Part shown: piece after piece, positions 16,795 to 24,668 of the stretch
How the letters are laid out: every line of letters begins with the position of its first letter
Numbering within the stretch: position 1 is the first letter of the stretch
DNA from: CAZGMN01 sp964645765
GTDB lineage: Bacteria; Acidobacteriota; Aminicenantia; Aminicenantales; Aminicenantaceae
DNA: 64,000 nt
Reading direction: 5' to 3'
Assembly: GCA_964645765.1 (NCBI GenBank)
Contig: CAZYBE010000004.1
Location: 1-64,000, forward strand
The notes under the pieces: generated by a model
Databases searched by the model: none
Told to the model about the DNA's origin: nothing
Seen by the model: only the letters and a program-made list of their open reading frames with translations
Made by a program: the position numbers and the translations under genes

Positions 16795-17718
16795 TTATTG
16801 TTGCTCGCCTTCCGGAGAGGAAAAGAATTCGACAATAACCGACTGATTCCGTCCTTGATTCTTGGCCTGGTAGAGAGCCTTATCACTGATTTGGATGAGG
16901 CTGGTGCTGGAGACTTGAGTTAAATTATTTGAGTATGTTCCACCCAAGCTTATTTTAACTTCAATGGATGCCAGTTCTGTCGTTATATCTTTATCCATAA
17001 TCACATGTCGCAGCCGCTCGGCAGTTTCCTTCAATCCATTCAAGTCAATGTTGGGGAGGACAATGAGCATTTCATCACCGCCGTAACGGCCAGCTCTATC
17101 ATGAGGCCGCATATTTTTTTTAAAGCGTGCCGCCACTTCAGCCAGGACCTTATCCCCGATGAAATGGCCATGGGTGTCATTGATTTCCTTGAAGTTGTCG
17201 ATATCAACCATGATAACTCCGATGGGATGGTTTTCCCTCCAGCCTCGTTTGATCTCTTCTTCCAGTATTTCGACGATTTTTTTCTTGTTCCATAATTTCG
17301 TCAAAAGATCATAGCTGGAGAGCTTAATGCAATTGTCTTCAAGGTCCATGGTTCGCGCGGCATTCTGAAGGCGGACTTTCAGCTGATAGAAGTTAAAAGG
17401 CTTGATGATATAATCATCAGCTCCGGCGTTAATACCTTTGATGATTTCATATTCTACGCCCTTGGGTACCATCAGGATGATGTATTTATTTTTTGTTTTC
17501 TGATCTTGGATTTGCTGGCGAATGTGGTGACAGAGTGCAAGTGCATTTAGGCCTCCTGTGCTCCAATCTATAAGCACCAGACGAATATCATTTTTTTCTA
17601 CGGCTTCCAAAGATTCTTGGCTGTTATGGGCACAAATAGCTTCGTACCCCCACTCGTTGATATCGATTTCCAATGACTTGGAGTAGGAGATATCAGGCTC
17701 AGCTATTAGAACTTGCAA
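16795..17718 (-). CDS. Response regulator with GGDEF domain (diguanylate cyclase)
   Basis: A 307-residue REC-GGDEF protein that probably makes c-di-GMP. The receiver (1-120) keeps an acidic pair (AEPD), a phospho-acceptor Asp in LVLIDWSTGG and the Lys in DDYIIKPF. The GGDEF domain (about 135-300) has RYGGDEMLIVLP, a conservative GGDEM variant, and the inhibitory RxxD site (RPHD) exactly five residues before it, so product feedback is expected. The start is a TTG at 17718 with GAGAGG upstream. Two PilZ-like proteins at 33685 and 35374 could be receptors for the product. Its sensor kinase is not in the window. Confidence 0.88.
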   Translation of the reverse strand: MQVLIAEPDISYSKSLEIDINEWGYEAICAHNSQESLEAVEKNDIRLVLIDWSTGGLNALALCHHIRQQIQDQKTKNKYIILMVPKGVEYEIIKGINAGADDYIIKPFNFYQLKVRLQNAARTMDLEDNCIKLSSYDLLTKLWNKKKIVEILEEEIKRGWRENHPIGVIMVDIDNFKEINDTHGHFIGDKVLAEVAARFKKNMRPHDRAGRYGGDEMLIVLPNIDLNGLKETAERLRHVIMDKDITTELASIEVKISLGGTYSNNLTQVSSTSLIQISDKALYQAKNQGRNQSVIVEFFSSPEGEQQ

Positions 17719-17828
17719 AGTTTTCGCCTCTCTTTGAAAAATCGATCATGGCATTTTTTTTTATCCATTTTATATATTTAAGCGAGACTGGTCAACTATC
17801 TTTTTTTAGGTTTTCGGGAGGTTAAGAC

Positions 17829-18479
17829 TCAGGTGATGGTTATAATCTTCTTCTGGCGGATGAAGTCTTCCATTTTTGAGTAACGGCCGATGAGCTGCTC
17901 GATATAGTTTCTTCCTTCTAAGTTTCCTTTGGACAGGAACCGGACAGAGAGCATAACCCGTTCTAAGCAGCGAATTTTCTCCTCTTTCTTGTAGGTGTTC
18001 GTCGTCCCAGGGATGATGATTTTCCCCTCATAGCGACATTTTTCGATATTCTGATAGATGGCTTCTACGACTTCATTCTGTGGCCTTTTCTTCTCTTCTG
18101 GCATGTAGAGAAGGCTTTTTCCTTTTTCAACTTTTTCTCTGGCATATTCCAGAGTCAAGAGTGCATCCTTGTCCGTGAAAGATTTTTTCTTTTCTCCATA
18201 TTCTCTCAAAGGCGTTTCAATATGAAAGGCAAGCCAAGCCATCCTCTCGTCGCTCAAGATATCTTCCTCGGACAAGGCCTTGCGCGGAGAGGGAGAATGT
18301 TTTCTTTCGATGATTCGCTTTTCCTGGTAGGGCTTGTGCTTTTCAAGAAAAACGCAGCTTTGCGGGCAGCTTATCTCCTTCTCGCGGAGTAAACCACAGC
18401 AGAGGTTGCAGAGATAATCCCCCAGGGCAACGCAGTGGCGTTTCCCTATCCTCTTTTTACATTTTGAGCACTTAGCCAT
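17829..18479 (-). CDS. Cysteine-rich hypothetical protein with N-terminal zinc-finger-like region
   Basis: A 216-residue protein not recognised. The first 45 residues hold CSKCKKRIGKRHC, LCNLCCGLLREKEISCPQSC, eight or more Cys in zinc-binding spacing. The rest is charged and helical (residues about 60-216) without a known motif. AGGAAAAA lies directly before the ATG at 18479. It is separated by 44 bp from the Mth938-like gene and rnc upstream, so it may belong to that transcript. The N-terminal pattern recalls proteins with SEC-C or double zinc ribbon elements; no function is proposed. Confidence 0.65.
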   Translation of the reverse strand: MAKCSKCKKRIGKRHCVALGDYLCNLCCGLLREKEISCPQSCVFLEKHKPYQEKRIIERKHSPSPRKALSEEDILSDERMAWLAFHIETPLREYGEKKKSFTDKDALLTLEYAREKVEKGKSLLYMPEEKKRPQNEVVEAIYQNIEKCRYEGKIIIPGTTNTYKKEEKIRCLERVMLSVRFLSKGNLEGRNYIEQLIGRYSKMEDFIRQKKIITIT

Positions 18480-18523
18480 TTTTTCCTGAAGAAGAAATTA
18501 TTTCCAGAAGGACAGGCTTGTCT

Positions 18524-18862
18524 TCAGCAAGTCAGGTGGAAAGCACCTATCGCTTTTTTTTTAGAGGCGGTGACGTTAAATTTTTGCACAGCCTTTTCCG
18601 TTTTTTCGATGATGAGTGCTATCCCCTTGGCCTGCGCTTCGCTTTTTACTTCCTCGTCAACTTTCATCAGGCCGTTAAAGCCGGTGCCCAGGACAAGGAC
18701 TTCGGGTTCCTCTTCGAAGACATCCTCCAAATCTTCAAGGCAGAGCCTGTGGCCGGATTTTCGCCACCAGGAGGTATTTATTTTTTCGGGGAAGATGATG
18801 AGGTCAGAAGTGTAAGTCTGGCCGTCAACGACCATGCAACCAAAGGAGTAAGATTCGATCAT
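18524..18862 (-). CDS. Mth938-like (DUF498/NDUFAF3 family) protein
   Basis: A 112-residue protein of the Mth938 fold. Family landmarks are IESYSFGCMVVDGQTYTSDLIIFP at the N terminus, the central PEVLVLGTGFNGLMKV and a C-terminal IGAFHLTC. The mitochondrial relatives act in complex I assembly, but the bacterial role is undefined. It overlaps the rnc stop by 4 nt (18859-18862), so the two are co-translated. Confidence 0.8.
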   Translation of the reverse strand: MIESYSFGCMVVDGQTYTSDLIIFPEKINTSWWRKSGHRLCLEDLEDVFEEEPEVLVLGTGFNGLMKVDEEVKSEAQAKGIALIIEKTEKAVQKFNVTASKKKAIGAFHLTC

Positions 18863-19635
18863 GATTTTTTTCTCAATAGGAATGTATCAGAAGTCAATGA
18901 TTTCATTCTTCTCCCCAAAATTTTCTTGAGTGCTATCTGGGCAGCCTTCTTTTGAGCATCTTTTTTGGTGTTGCCCTCTGCCCTGGCCAGAGCTTCATTC
19001 TCAAGCAGGACTTCGACCTTGAAGAGCCTTTTGTGGTCAGGACCTGAGGTCATGATCGTTCTGTAGACAGGCGAAGGCAGGTTTGACTTTTGAAAATATT
19101 CTTGCAGGGCTGACTTGTAGTTGTTGATCAAGAAATTGCGGATTTTGATTCTTTTGAGGAAGGGTCGAAGATGCCACTGAAGAAATTTTCTGGCCTGCTC
19201 CAGCCCCCCATCCAGATATATGGCTGCCACCAAAGCTTCCAAGGACCCGGCCAAGATTGTCTTTTTCTTGCGGCCTCCGCTTTTTTCCTCGCCTTTTCCG
19301 AGAAGGATGTTCTTATCCAGCTTGACTATTTTGGCGAAGAATGAAAGGGAGGAGGTGTTTGAGGTCGTGGCCTTGAGTTTGGAGAGGTCGCCCTCGGTGG
19401 AATTAGGATAGGTGGCGAAGAGGTAGTCAGCAATGACCAGGCCAATAACCGAGTCTCCCAGGAATTCCAAAGTTTCGTTGTCTGCATTAACTTTTTTTTT
19501 ATTTTCATAGGCATAGGAGCTGTGAGTCAGAGCTTGGGCCAGAAGATTTCTGTTTTTGAAATTATAGCCAATCCTTTTTTCGATTTGCTTGAAATTGATT
19601 TTTGCCGGGAATGACATCTCTTGCAGATTCCTCAC
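18859..19635 (-). CDS. rnc: Ribonuclease III
   Basis: Double-strand-specific endoribonuclease processing rRNA precursors and structured mRNAs. The catalytic domain has NETLEFLGDSVIGLVIADYL (signature with acidic metal ligands) and a second acidic site in ILAGSLEALVAAIYLDGG. The dsRNA-binding domain occupies about 170-245 (YKSALQEYFQKSNLPSPVY ... KKDAQKKAAQIALKK). Length of about 258 is slightly long because of an added tail. The frame opens at a GTG (19635); an ATG at 19617 six codons later is an equally possible start. It follows pyrC after 3 bp. Confidence 0.93.
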   Translation of the reverse strand: MRNLQEMSFPAKINFKQIEKRIGYNFKNRNLLAQALTHSSYAYENKKKVNADNETLEFLGDSVIGLVIADYLFATYPNSTEGDLSKLKATTSNTSSLSFFAKIVKLDKNILLGKGEEKSGGRKKKTILAGSLEALVAAIYLDGGLEQARKFLQWHLRPFLKRIKIRNFLINNYKSALQEYFQKSNLPSPVYRTIMTSGPDHKRLFKVEVLLENEALARAEGNTKKDAQKKAAQIALKKILGRRMKSLTSDTFLLRKKS

Positions 19636-19638
19636 AAA

Positions 19639-20916
19639 TTAAGAAGAAAAGACGATTTTTCCTCCGACAATGGTCATGACCGCAGCTCCTCTCAGCTTCC
19701 AGTCATGGAAAGGGGTGTTCCGGCTTTTTGATTTGAAGCTCTTGACATCAACCACAATCTCCTTGTGGAGGTTCAAGATGGTCAAATCAGCATCTGCTCC
19801 AGGAGAAATTTTGCCCTTTTTCTCAAGCCCGAGAATGAGAGCAGGGTTGGTGGATGACATCTGAATAAATTTTTGTAGTGAGATGACATTTTTATTAACG
19901 AGCCTGTCGAGCAGGAGAGAGACAGCAGTCTCCAGGCCGCATATGCCAAAAGGGGCAACATCAAATTCAACATCCTTCTCGTCGGTTGCATGGGGAGCAT
20001 GGTCGGTGGAAAAAGCATCGATAACCTCTTCCTTGACAGCCTGGACGAGAGCCTGCGTATCCTCCTTGCTTCTGAGAGGAGGGTTGACCTTTAGGTTCGT
20101 GTCATAGGTTTCAAGGCAGGCGTCGGTCAGAAAGAGATGATGGGGAGTGACTTCGGCTGTGACCTTGACCTTCTTTTTCTTTGCCTCCTTGATCAGGTCC
20201 ACCGCGCCTTTAACACTGAGATGGGCGATATGGATTCTGGCCCCGGCCTTTTGAGCGAGGATGATGTCGCGTGCGATCATTATCTCCTCTGAGGAATCAG
20301 GCATTCCCCTCAGGCCAAAAAGATAAGAATAGTATCCCTCGTTCATCACTCCTTCGCCACTCAGGTTTCTGTCTTCGCAGTGGTCGATGATGAGGGTGTT
20401 GAGAAGCTTGGAATATTCCAGAGCCCGGCGCATGGTCTGGCTGTTTTCCAAAGGATGCCCGTCATCAGAGAAGGCCACGGCTCCGGCCTCAACCAGGTCA
20501 GCCATATCTGTCAGCTCTTCACCTCTCAGTCCTCTGGTGATTGCGGCTATGGGGAAAACATTGACCGCAGCCTTTTTCTTGGCCTCGGAGAGGATATACT
20601 CAGTCACCCCGCGATTATCATTCACGGGATTTGTGTTGGGCATGCAGGCAATGGAGGTGAAACCTCCCTTGGCCGCTGCCTGGGAGCCGGTCGATATTGT
20701 TTCTTTGTCTTCCTGTCCCGGGTCGCGGAGATGGACGTGCATGTCGATGAAGCCAGGGGCAACAACGAGCCTCGAGGCATCGATGAGCTTTGCCTCCTTG
20801 GCATCAATCCTGGCCTTGAGTTCAACGATTTTCCCCTTATCTATCAGAATGTCCAATGTGTCATCTGTTCCTGAGGAGGGGTCGATGACCCTGCCGTTCT
20901 TAATCAGTAGCCTCAC
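19639..20916 (-). CDS. pyrC: Dihydroorotase
   Basis: A 425-residue type I dihydroorotase, third step of pyrimidine biosynthesis. Zinc-site motif DMHVHLRDPGQEDKE at about residue 58; later His residues are in DHCEDRNL, IHIAHLSVKGA and the AFSTDHAPHATDEK signature. Start overlaps the pyrB stop by 17 nt. pyrR-pyrB-pyrC form a compact operon followed by rnc. All expected metal and substrate residues appear present, so an active enzyme is expected rather than a pseudo-dihydroorotase. Confidence 0.95.
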   Translation of the reverse strand: MRLLIKNGRVIDPSSGTDDTLDILIDKGKIVELKARIDAKEAKLIDASRLVVAPGFIDMHVHLRDPGQEDKETISTGSQAAAKGGFTSIACMPNTNPVNDNRGVTEYILSEAKKKAAVNVFPIAAITRGLRGEELTDMADLVEAGAVAFSDDGHPLENSQTMRRALEYSKLLNTLIIDHCEDRNLSGEGVMNEGYYSYLFGLRGMPDSSEEIMIARDIILAQKAGARIHIAHLSVKGAVDLIKEAKKKKVKVTAEVTPHHLFLTDACLETYDTNLKVNPPLRSKEDTQALVQAVKEEVIDAFSTDHAPHATDEKDVEFDVAPFGICGLETAVSLLLDRLVNKNVISLQKFIQMSSTNPALILGLEKKGKISPGADADLTILNLHKEIVVDVKSFKSKSRNTPFHDWKLRGAAVMTIVGGKIVFSS

Positions 20917-21838
20917 TCTCTTTTCCTCCTAACAAAAGGTAGAGAACAGCCATTCGGATGGCGATCCCGTTTTCAACCTGTTTGAGTATGACGGATTTTG
21001 CCGAATCGGCCAGGTCGGCTGAGATTTCAACGCCTCTGTTGATCGGGCCAGGATGCATGATAATCGCATTTTTTTTCGCCAGCTTGAATCTCTTTTCTGT
21101 CAAGCTGTAAAGATTCCTGTATTCTCGAATCGAGGGAAAATAGTTTTTTTCCTGCCTTTCCAGCTGGATTCTGAGCATCATGACCACATCCGCGCCTTTG
21201 ATAGCTCTATCGAAGTTAAAATCGACCTCCGCACCAAACTGCCTGAATTCCAGGGGAAGAAGAGACGGAGGGCCGACAAGAACAACCCTTGCCCCCATCT
21301 TTCGGAGAAGAAAGATGTTGGAGCGGGCAACTCGGCTGTGAAGGATATCACCGACAATGACGACTTTCAGGTCCTGGAAGTTCTTTTTCATCTGTCTCAT
21401 GGTAAAGGCATCAAGAAGCGCCTGCGTCGGATGTTCATGCGCTCCATCACCGGCATTGATGATATGGGAGCGGCAGAAGGTCGTGGCGAAGTGCGGGGTT
21501 CCGGAAGAGGGATGTCTGATGATCAGAGCATCGGGGTTCATGGCTTCGAGGTTCAAAATCGTATCCTTGAAACTTTCTCCCTTGGTGACACTGCTCGCCT
21601 GTTTGTTGAAGTTGACAATGTCCGCACTGAGTCTTTTTGCCGCCAGCTCGAAAGAACTCCTGGTCCGGGTGCTGGGCTCGAAGAAGAGGCTGATGATTGT
21701 TTTTCCCCTCAGGGTTGGAACTTTCTTAACCTCGCGGGTGGAAATTTCGATGAACGATTCCCCTGTATCGAGCACGGTCAGGATCTCATCCGGGCTCAAG
21801 TCTTGGATGCCGAGCAGATGCTTATGCTTGAAGGCCAA
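20900..21838 (-). CDS. pyrB: Aspartate carbamoyltransferase catalytic subunit
   Basis: A 312-residue enzyme joining carbamoyl phosphate and aspartate. Carbamoyl-phosphate motif SLFFEPSTRTRSSFELA, the Lys loop QASSVTKGESFKDT, HPTQALLDAFT, and the aspartate-binding IMHPGPINRGVEI are all present. No pyrI regulatory subunit is seen nearby. The gene lies 10 bp after pyrR and overlaps pyrC, so it is regulated with both. Confidence 0.96.
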   Translation of the reverse strand: MAFKHKHLLGIQDLSPDEILTVLDTGESFIEISTREVKKVPTLRGKTIISLFFEPSTRTRSSFELAAKRLSADIVNFNKQASSVTKGESFKDTILNLEAMNPDALIIRHPSSGTPHFATTFCRSHIINAGDGAHEHPTQALLDAFTMRQMKKNFQDLKVVIVGDILHSRVARSNIFLLRKMGARVVLVGPPSLLPLEFRQFGAEVDFNFDRAIKGADVVMMLRIQLERQEKNYFPSIREYRNLYSLTEKRFKLAKKNAIIMHPGPINRGVEISADLADSAKSVILKQVENGIAIRMAVLYLLLGGKESEATD

Positions 21839-21848
21839 CCCTGCGCTC

Positions 21849-22403
21849 CTATTTTATCTTTGCTGGCTCTGCGATCAGGACTTCATCGCTGCCATCGACT
21901 TCTTTTAGCCTCACCTGAACCAGCTCCCGCTTTGAGGTCGGAAGGAATTTTCCGACGTAGTCAGCTCTGATCGGAAGCTCACGATGGCCGCGGTCGATGA
22001 GCACGAGAAGCTGAATCGTCTGAGGACGTCCCAGGTCGATCAGGCTGTCCATGGCCGCCCGTATCGTTCTTCCGGTGAAGAGAACATCATCGACAAGCAG
22101 GATGTCTTTTTTGGCGACAGGAAAAGCTATTTCTGTCTTCTTAACCATATGCTGAGCCTCTAACCTCGAAAAATCATCCCGATAGAGAGTGATGTCCAGA
22201 ACTCCAACAGGAATATCAATTTTTTCCAATTCTTTAATCAGCTTCGATATTCTTTTTCCGAGATAAATCCCTCTCGTCCTTATTCCGACGATGACTAAAT
22301 TTTTTAAATTTCTGTTTCTCTCGACGATTTCTGTGGTCATTCGGTCGAGGGCTCTTTTCATCTTGTGGGAGTCCATGACCCTGGCTTTAATTTTTTCTTC
22401 CAT
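21849..22403 (-). CDS. pyrR: Bifunctional pyr operon regulator/uracil phosphoribosyltransferase
   Basis: A 184-residue PyrR. The PRPP-binding motif is ILLVDDVLFTGRTIRAAMD, and ELPIRADYVGKFLPTSKRE is typical of the family. In other bacteria it binds pyr mRNA leaders or acts as a uracil salvage enzyme. It is the first gene of pyrRBC; I did not find a clear PyrR binding-loop/attenuator arrangement in the 254 bp upstream, which is mostly repeat R3. Regulation by attenuation is therefore not supported by sequence here. Confidence 0.92.
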   Translation of the reverse strand: MEEKIKARVMDSHKMKRALDRMTTEIVERNRNLKNLVIVGIRTRGIYLGKRISKLIKELEKIDIPVGVLDITLYRDDFSRLEAQHMVKKTEIAFPVAKKDILLVDDVLFTGRTIRAAMDSLIDLGRPQTIQLLVLIDRGHRELPIRADYVGKFLPTSKRELVQVRLKEVDGSDEVLIAEPAKIK

Positions 22404-22479
22404 GAGCCAACTCCTCGTTCAGGGGAAAGTTCATGCTTTCCTAAAGAAAATGCAATATCTGCCCGAAAAAGTCAAGGAA

Positions 22480-22630
22480 AGCTTCGGCCGAGTGGCTCGA
22501 AAACACGCCACTTTTGTCCCAGCGAGCCAAAAGCGGCTCGGTTTCAGGCTTCGCTCTCCTCTCCCTTCGGTCGAGGAACCATGCCCGCTCAGCCTTCAAA
22601 CGGTTTTCTCACCACTCAGCCTCCGCTAAG
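22480..22630. repeat. Modular palindromic intergenic repeat, copy R3
   Basis: Opposite orientation to R1 in its middle module. Left arm AAAGCTTCGGCCGAGTGGCTCGAAAAC pairs with right arm GTTTTCTCACCACTCAGCCTCCGCTAAG, with a few mismatches. It contains the CCAGCGA-loop hairpin, then CTCGGTTTCAGGCTTCGC and CCATGCCCGCTCAGCC, the reverse complements of words in R1 and R4. It lies between ribF and pyrR. Confidence 0.82.
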
Positions 22631-22657
22631 ACATAAAGATATTGATCATAATAATTG

Positions 22658-23581
22658 CTAATGTTTTAATCCAAAGTGGAGTTTTGCGATTTGGAGGTCT
22701 TTTTTCATCTGCGCCTTCAGGTCTTCTGCGGTTTTGAACTTTATTTCATCCCTTATTTTTTTTATAAAGCCGATTTGAATTGTCTTTCCGTAAAGATCTC
22801 TTGCGAAATTGATGATGTAGGATTCGATGTTTGTTTCTTTCTGGTTAAACGTCGGGCAGTTTCCGACATTGGTCAGCGAGGGAAATGTTTCTGACTCTAT
22901 GCCGACAAAGGAGATGAAGATTCCAGGAGGAACAATCTCATTTTTTGTCTCAATATTGGCCGTAGGGAAGCCGAGGGATTTCCCTCGGGATTTTCCCTTT
23001 ATCACTTTTCCCTCTATTTCATAATTTCTTCCGAGCAGAAGATTCGCTTTTTCCACTTGCCCTTGCTGAAGGAGGTTTCGGATGAGGCTGCTGCTGGCCA
23101 TCATTTCTCTCTTTTTTACTGTTGGAATAGAGTGGACTTGGAAGTTTGACTCTGAGGCAAGCTTGCGAAGAAGGGGAATATCCCCCTCGCGGTTTTTGCC
23201 GTAGCGGAAATTTTCTCCGACAACAACTGCTCTTGTCTTCAGGGTATTGACAATAATTTTTCGAACGAATTCCGGCGCCGAGAGGTTTGAAAAATTTTGG
23301 TCAAAGGGAACGATGAGCACGGCATCGATGCCAAATTTTTCAATTTCTCTCTTCCTCTGCTCGAGCGTTTGAATCATCTTTGTCGCTTTTTCTCCAAGAA
23401 TTTTTTCAGGATGAGGGGAAAAGGTCAGAACAAGAGATGAAAGGCCGAGCTTGCTTGCCTTATAAGAGAGAAATTTTAAGATTCTTTGATGTCCGGCATG
23501 AACACCGTCAAAATTTCCTATGGCGACTGCCGAATGGAGGAAGGATGGCGGGAAGTTCTTAAAGCCCCTTATGACTTCCAT
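22658..23581 (-). CDS. ribF: Bifunctional riboflavin kinase/FMN adenylyltransferase
   Basis: A 307-residue RibF making FMN then FAD, relevant to the many flavoproteins in this window. The adenylyltransferase domain starts with AVAIGNFDGVHAGHQRIL and has the kinase-like ASSSLIRNLLQQGQVEKAN. The riboflavin kinase domain (about 185-300) has GKVIKGKSRGKSLGFPTANI and a typical C-terminal YGKTIQIGFIKKIRDEIKF. It lies 4 bp after the DUF1844 gene on the same strand. Confidence 0.95.
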   Translation of the reverse strand: MEVIRGFKNFPPSFLHSAVAIGNFDGVHAGHQRILKFLSYKASKLGLSSLVLTFSPHPEKILGEKATKMIQTLEQRKREIEKFGIDAVLIVPFDQNFSNLSAPEFVRKIIVNTLKTRAVVVGENFRYGKNREGDIPLLRKLASESNFQVHSIPTVKKREMMASSSLIRNLLQQGQVEKANLLLGRNYEIEGKVIKGKSRGKSLGFPTANIETKNEIVPPGIFISFVGIESETFPSLTNVGNCPTFNQKETNIESYIINFARDLYGKTIQIGFIKKIRDEIKFKTAEDLKAQMKKDLQIAKLHFGLKH

Positions 23582-23585
23582 GGGA

Positions 23586-23909
23586 TTACAGCTTGATGAT
23601 ATTTGCTTTCTCCATGTAAGCCATTTTGAGCTGTTGAAGACAGGCAGACAAGAATTTTTCCTCTTCTGGCTTGAGATTCCCTTCTGTCCTTTCTTTCAAT
23701 AAGTCAAGCAAGTCAATCAATCTTTTTGCCAGCTCTAAGCTAATTTGTTCTTTGTTGGTAAAAGGGTCTTTGGCCATGCCCAGCTTGATTATGGCCTGGG
23801 TGTAGAAAGGGAGGATGAGAGAGCTGAAGTCGAGAGGAGGGATGATTTCCCTCATCTTGCTGGCTTTTTCCTTTTTGGCTTGATTCTTTTTATCGTCTTT
23901 TTCCGGCAT
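23586..23909 (-). CDS. DUF1844 family protein
   Basis: A 107-residue protein: charged N terminus, then the DUF1844 core (PPLDFSSLILPFYTQAIIKLGM ... NLELAKRLIDLLDLLKERTEGNL ... EEEKFLSACLQQLKMAYM). Small helical protein of unknown role, common near ribF-like or translation genes in Acidobacteria-type and deltaproteobacterial genomes. It probably shares a transcript with ribF (4 bp apart). Confidence 0.8.
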   Translation of the reverse strand: MPEKDDKKNQAKKEKASKMREIIPPLDFSSLILPFYTQAIIKLGMAKDPFTNKEQISLELAKRLIDLLDLLKERTEGNLKPEEEKFLSACLQQLKMAYMEKANIIKL

Positions 23910-24037
23910 TTTTTCCCTTTTTTTGAAAAGATTTTTTAAAACCGGCTGGAGTCGAAATTCTTTCAGTTTTTGAATATTTCTAACAATGAAAAAAAAGCAT
24001 ACAATATTAAAGAGAAAAATTCAAGGGAAGGTAAAAC

Positions 24038-24481
24038 ATGAAAGATGCTAAGACAGCAGGAAAAAGACCTCAACGAAAAAAGAGGCCCTCGCCTTTTGAT
24101 GGCCTGGCAAAGTCTCTCCCCTCCCTTCTCAGGGCCTTTCGAATTGGGCTGCGAGTTTCCCGCTACGGCTTCGACTGGAGCAAACCCTTAGAAGCTCTGC
24201 AAAAGGTCAAGGAGGAGATACTGGAATTGGAAAAAGCCTTGAAGGCGAAAAGAGAAAAGGAGATATTTGATGAGATTGGCGATCTCTTCTTTTCCCTGTC
24301 CAATGTCTCCCGGCTCCTCGGCGTCAACCCTGAGATAGCCCTCCAAGAGGCCAATGAAAAATTCATCAGAAGGTTTGAGCTTGTCGAAAAAGGATTAAAA
24401 GAGAGAGGCAAAAAGCTCGGCGAGGTCAGTCTGAAAGAGATGGATGAGCTGTGGGAAGAGGCTAAAAAGGAGCGTCCTTGA
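24038..24481 (+). CDS. MazG-type nucleotide pyrophosphohydrolase, C-terminal domain only
   Basis: A 147-residue protein. After a basic leader (KRPQRKKRPSPFDGLAKS) it matches the linker and second catalytic domain of full-length MazG: SLPSLLRAFRIGLRVSRYGFDW, the EEILELE metal-binding helix, FDEIGDLFFSLSNVSR and LQEANEKFIRRFELVEKGL. The metal-site Glu/Asp residues (EExxE and ExxD) are kept. Canonical MazG is about 260 residues with two such domains, so this is a half-length form. It stands alone on the plus strand, divergent from the DUF1844 gene. Likely a house-cleaning NTP pyrophosphohydrolase. Confidence 0.8.
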   Translation: MKDAKTAGKRPQRKKRPSPFDGLAKSLPSLLRAFRIGLRVSRYGFDWSKPLEALQKVKEEILELEKALKAKREKEIFDEIGDLFFSLSNVSRLLGVNPEIALQEANEKFIRRFELVEKGLKERGKKLGEVSLKEMDELWEEAKKERP

Positions 24482-24668
24482 TTTTATTTTGGTCTGTTAA
24501 ATCTGATTAAAATAAGGATATCCAATTGAGGCAGGAAAAACCTGCGCACCGTCCTTCACCCCGATGGCGTTTTTGGCGAGAGTGTTTGATTCTGAAAAAA
24601 TTTCAGTATGTCTTGTTTGTTGAAGATGTCGGTTAGAGGCATAAGGAACTATTTTAGCGTATTTTAGG

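Noticed and set aside
22404..22479. PyrR-type attenuator upstream of pyrR
   Set aside because: No binding-loop consensus or paired antiterminator/terminator hairpins were found; the region is mainly repeat R3.
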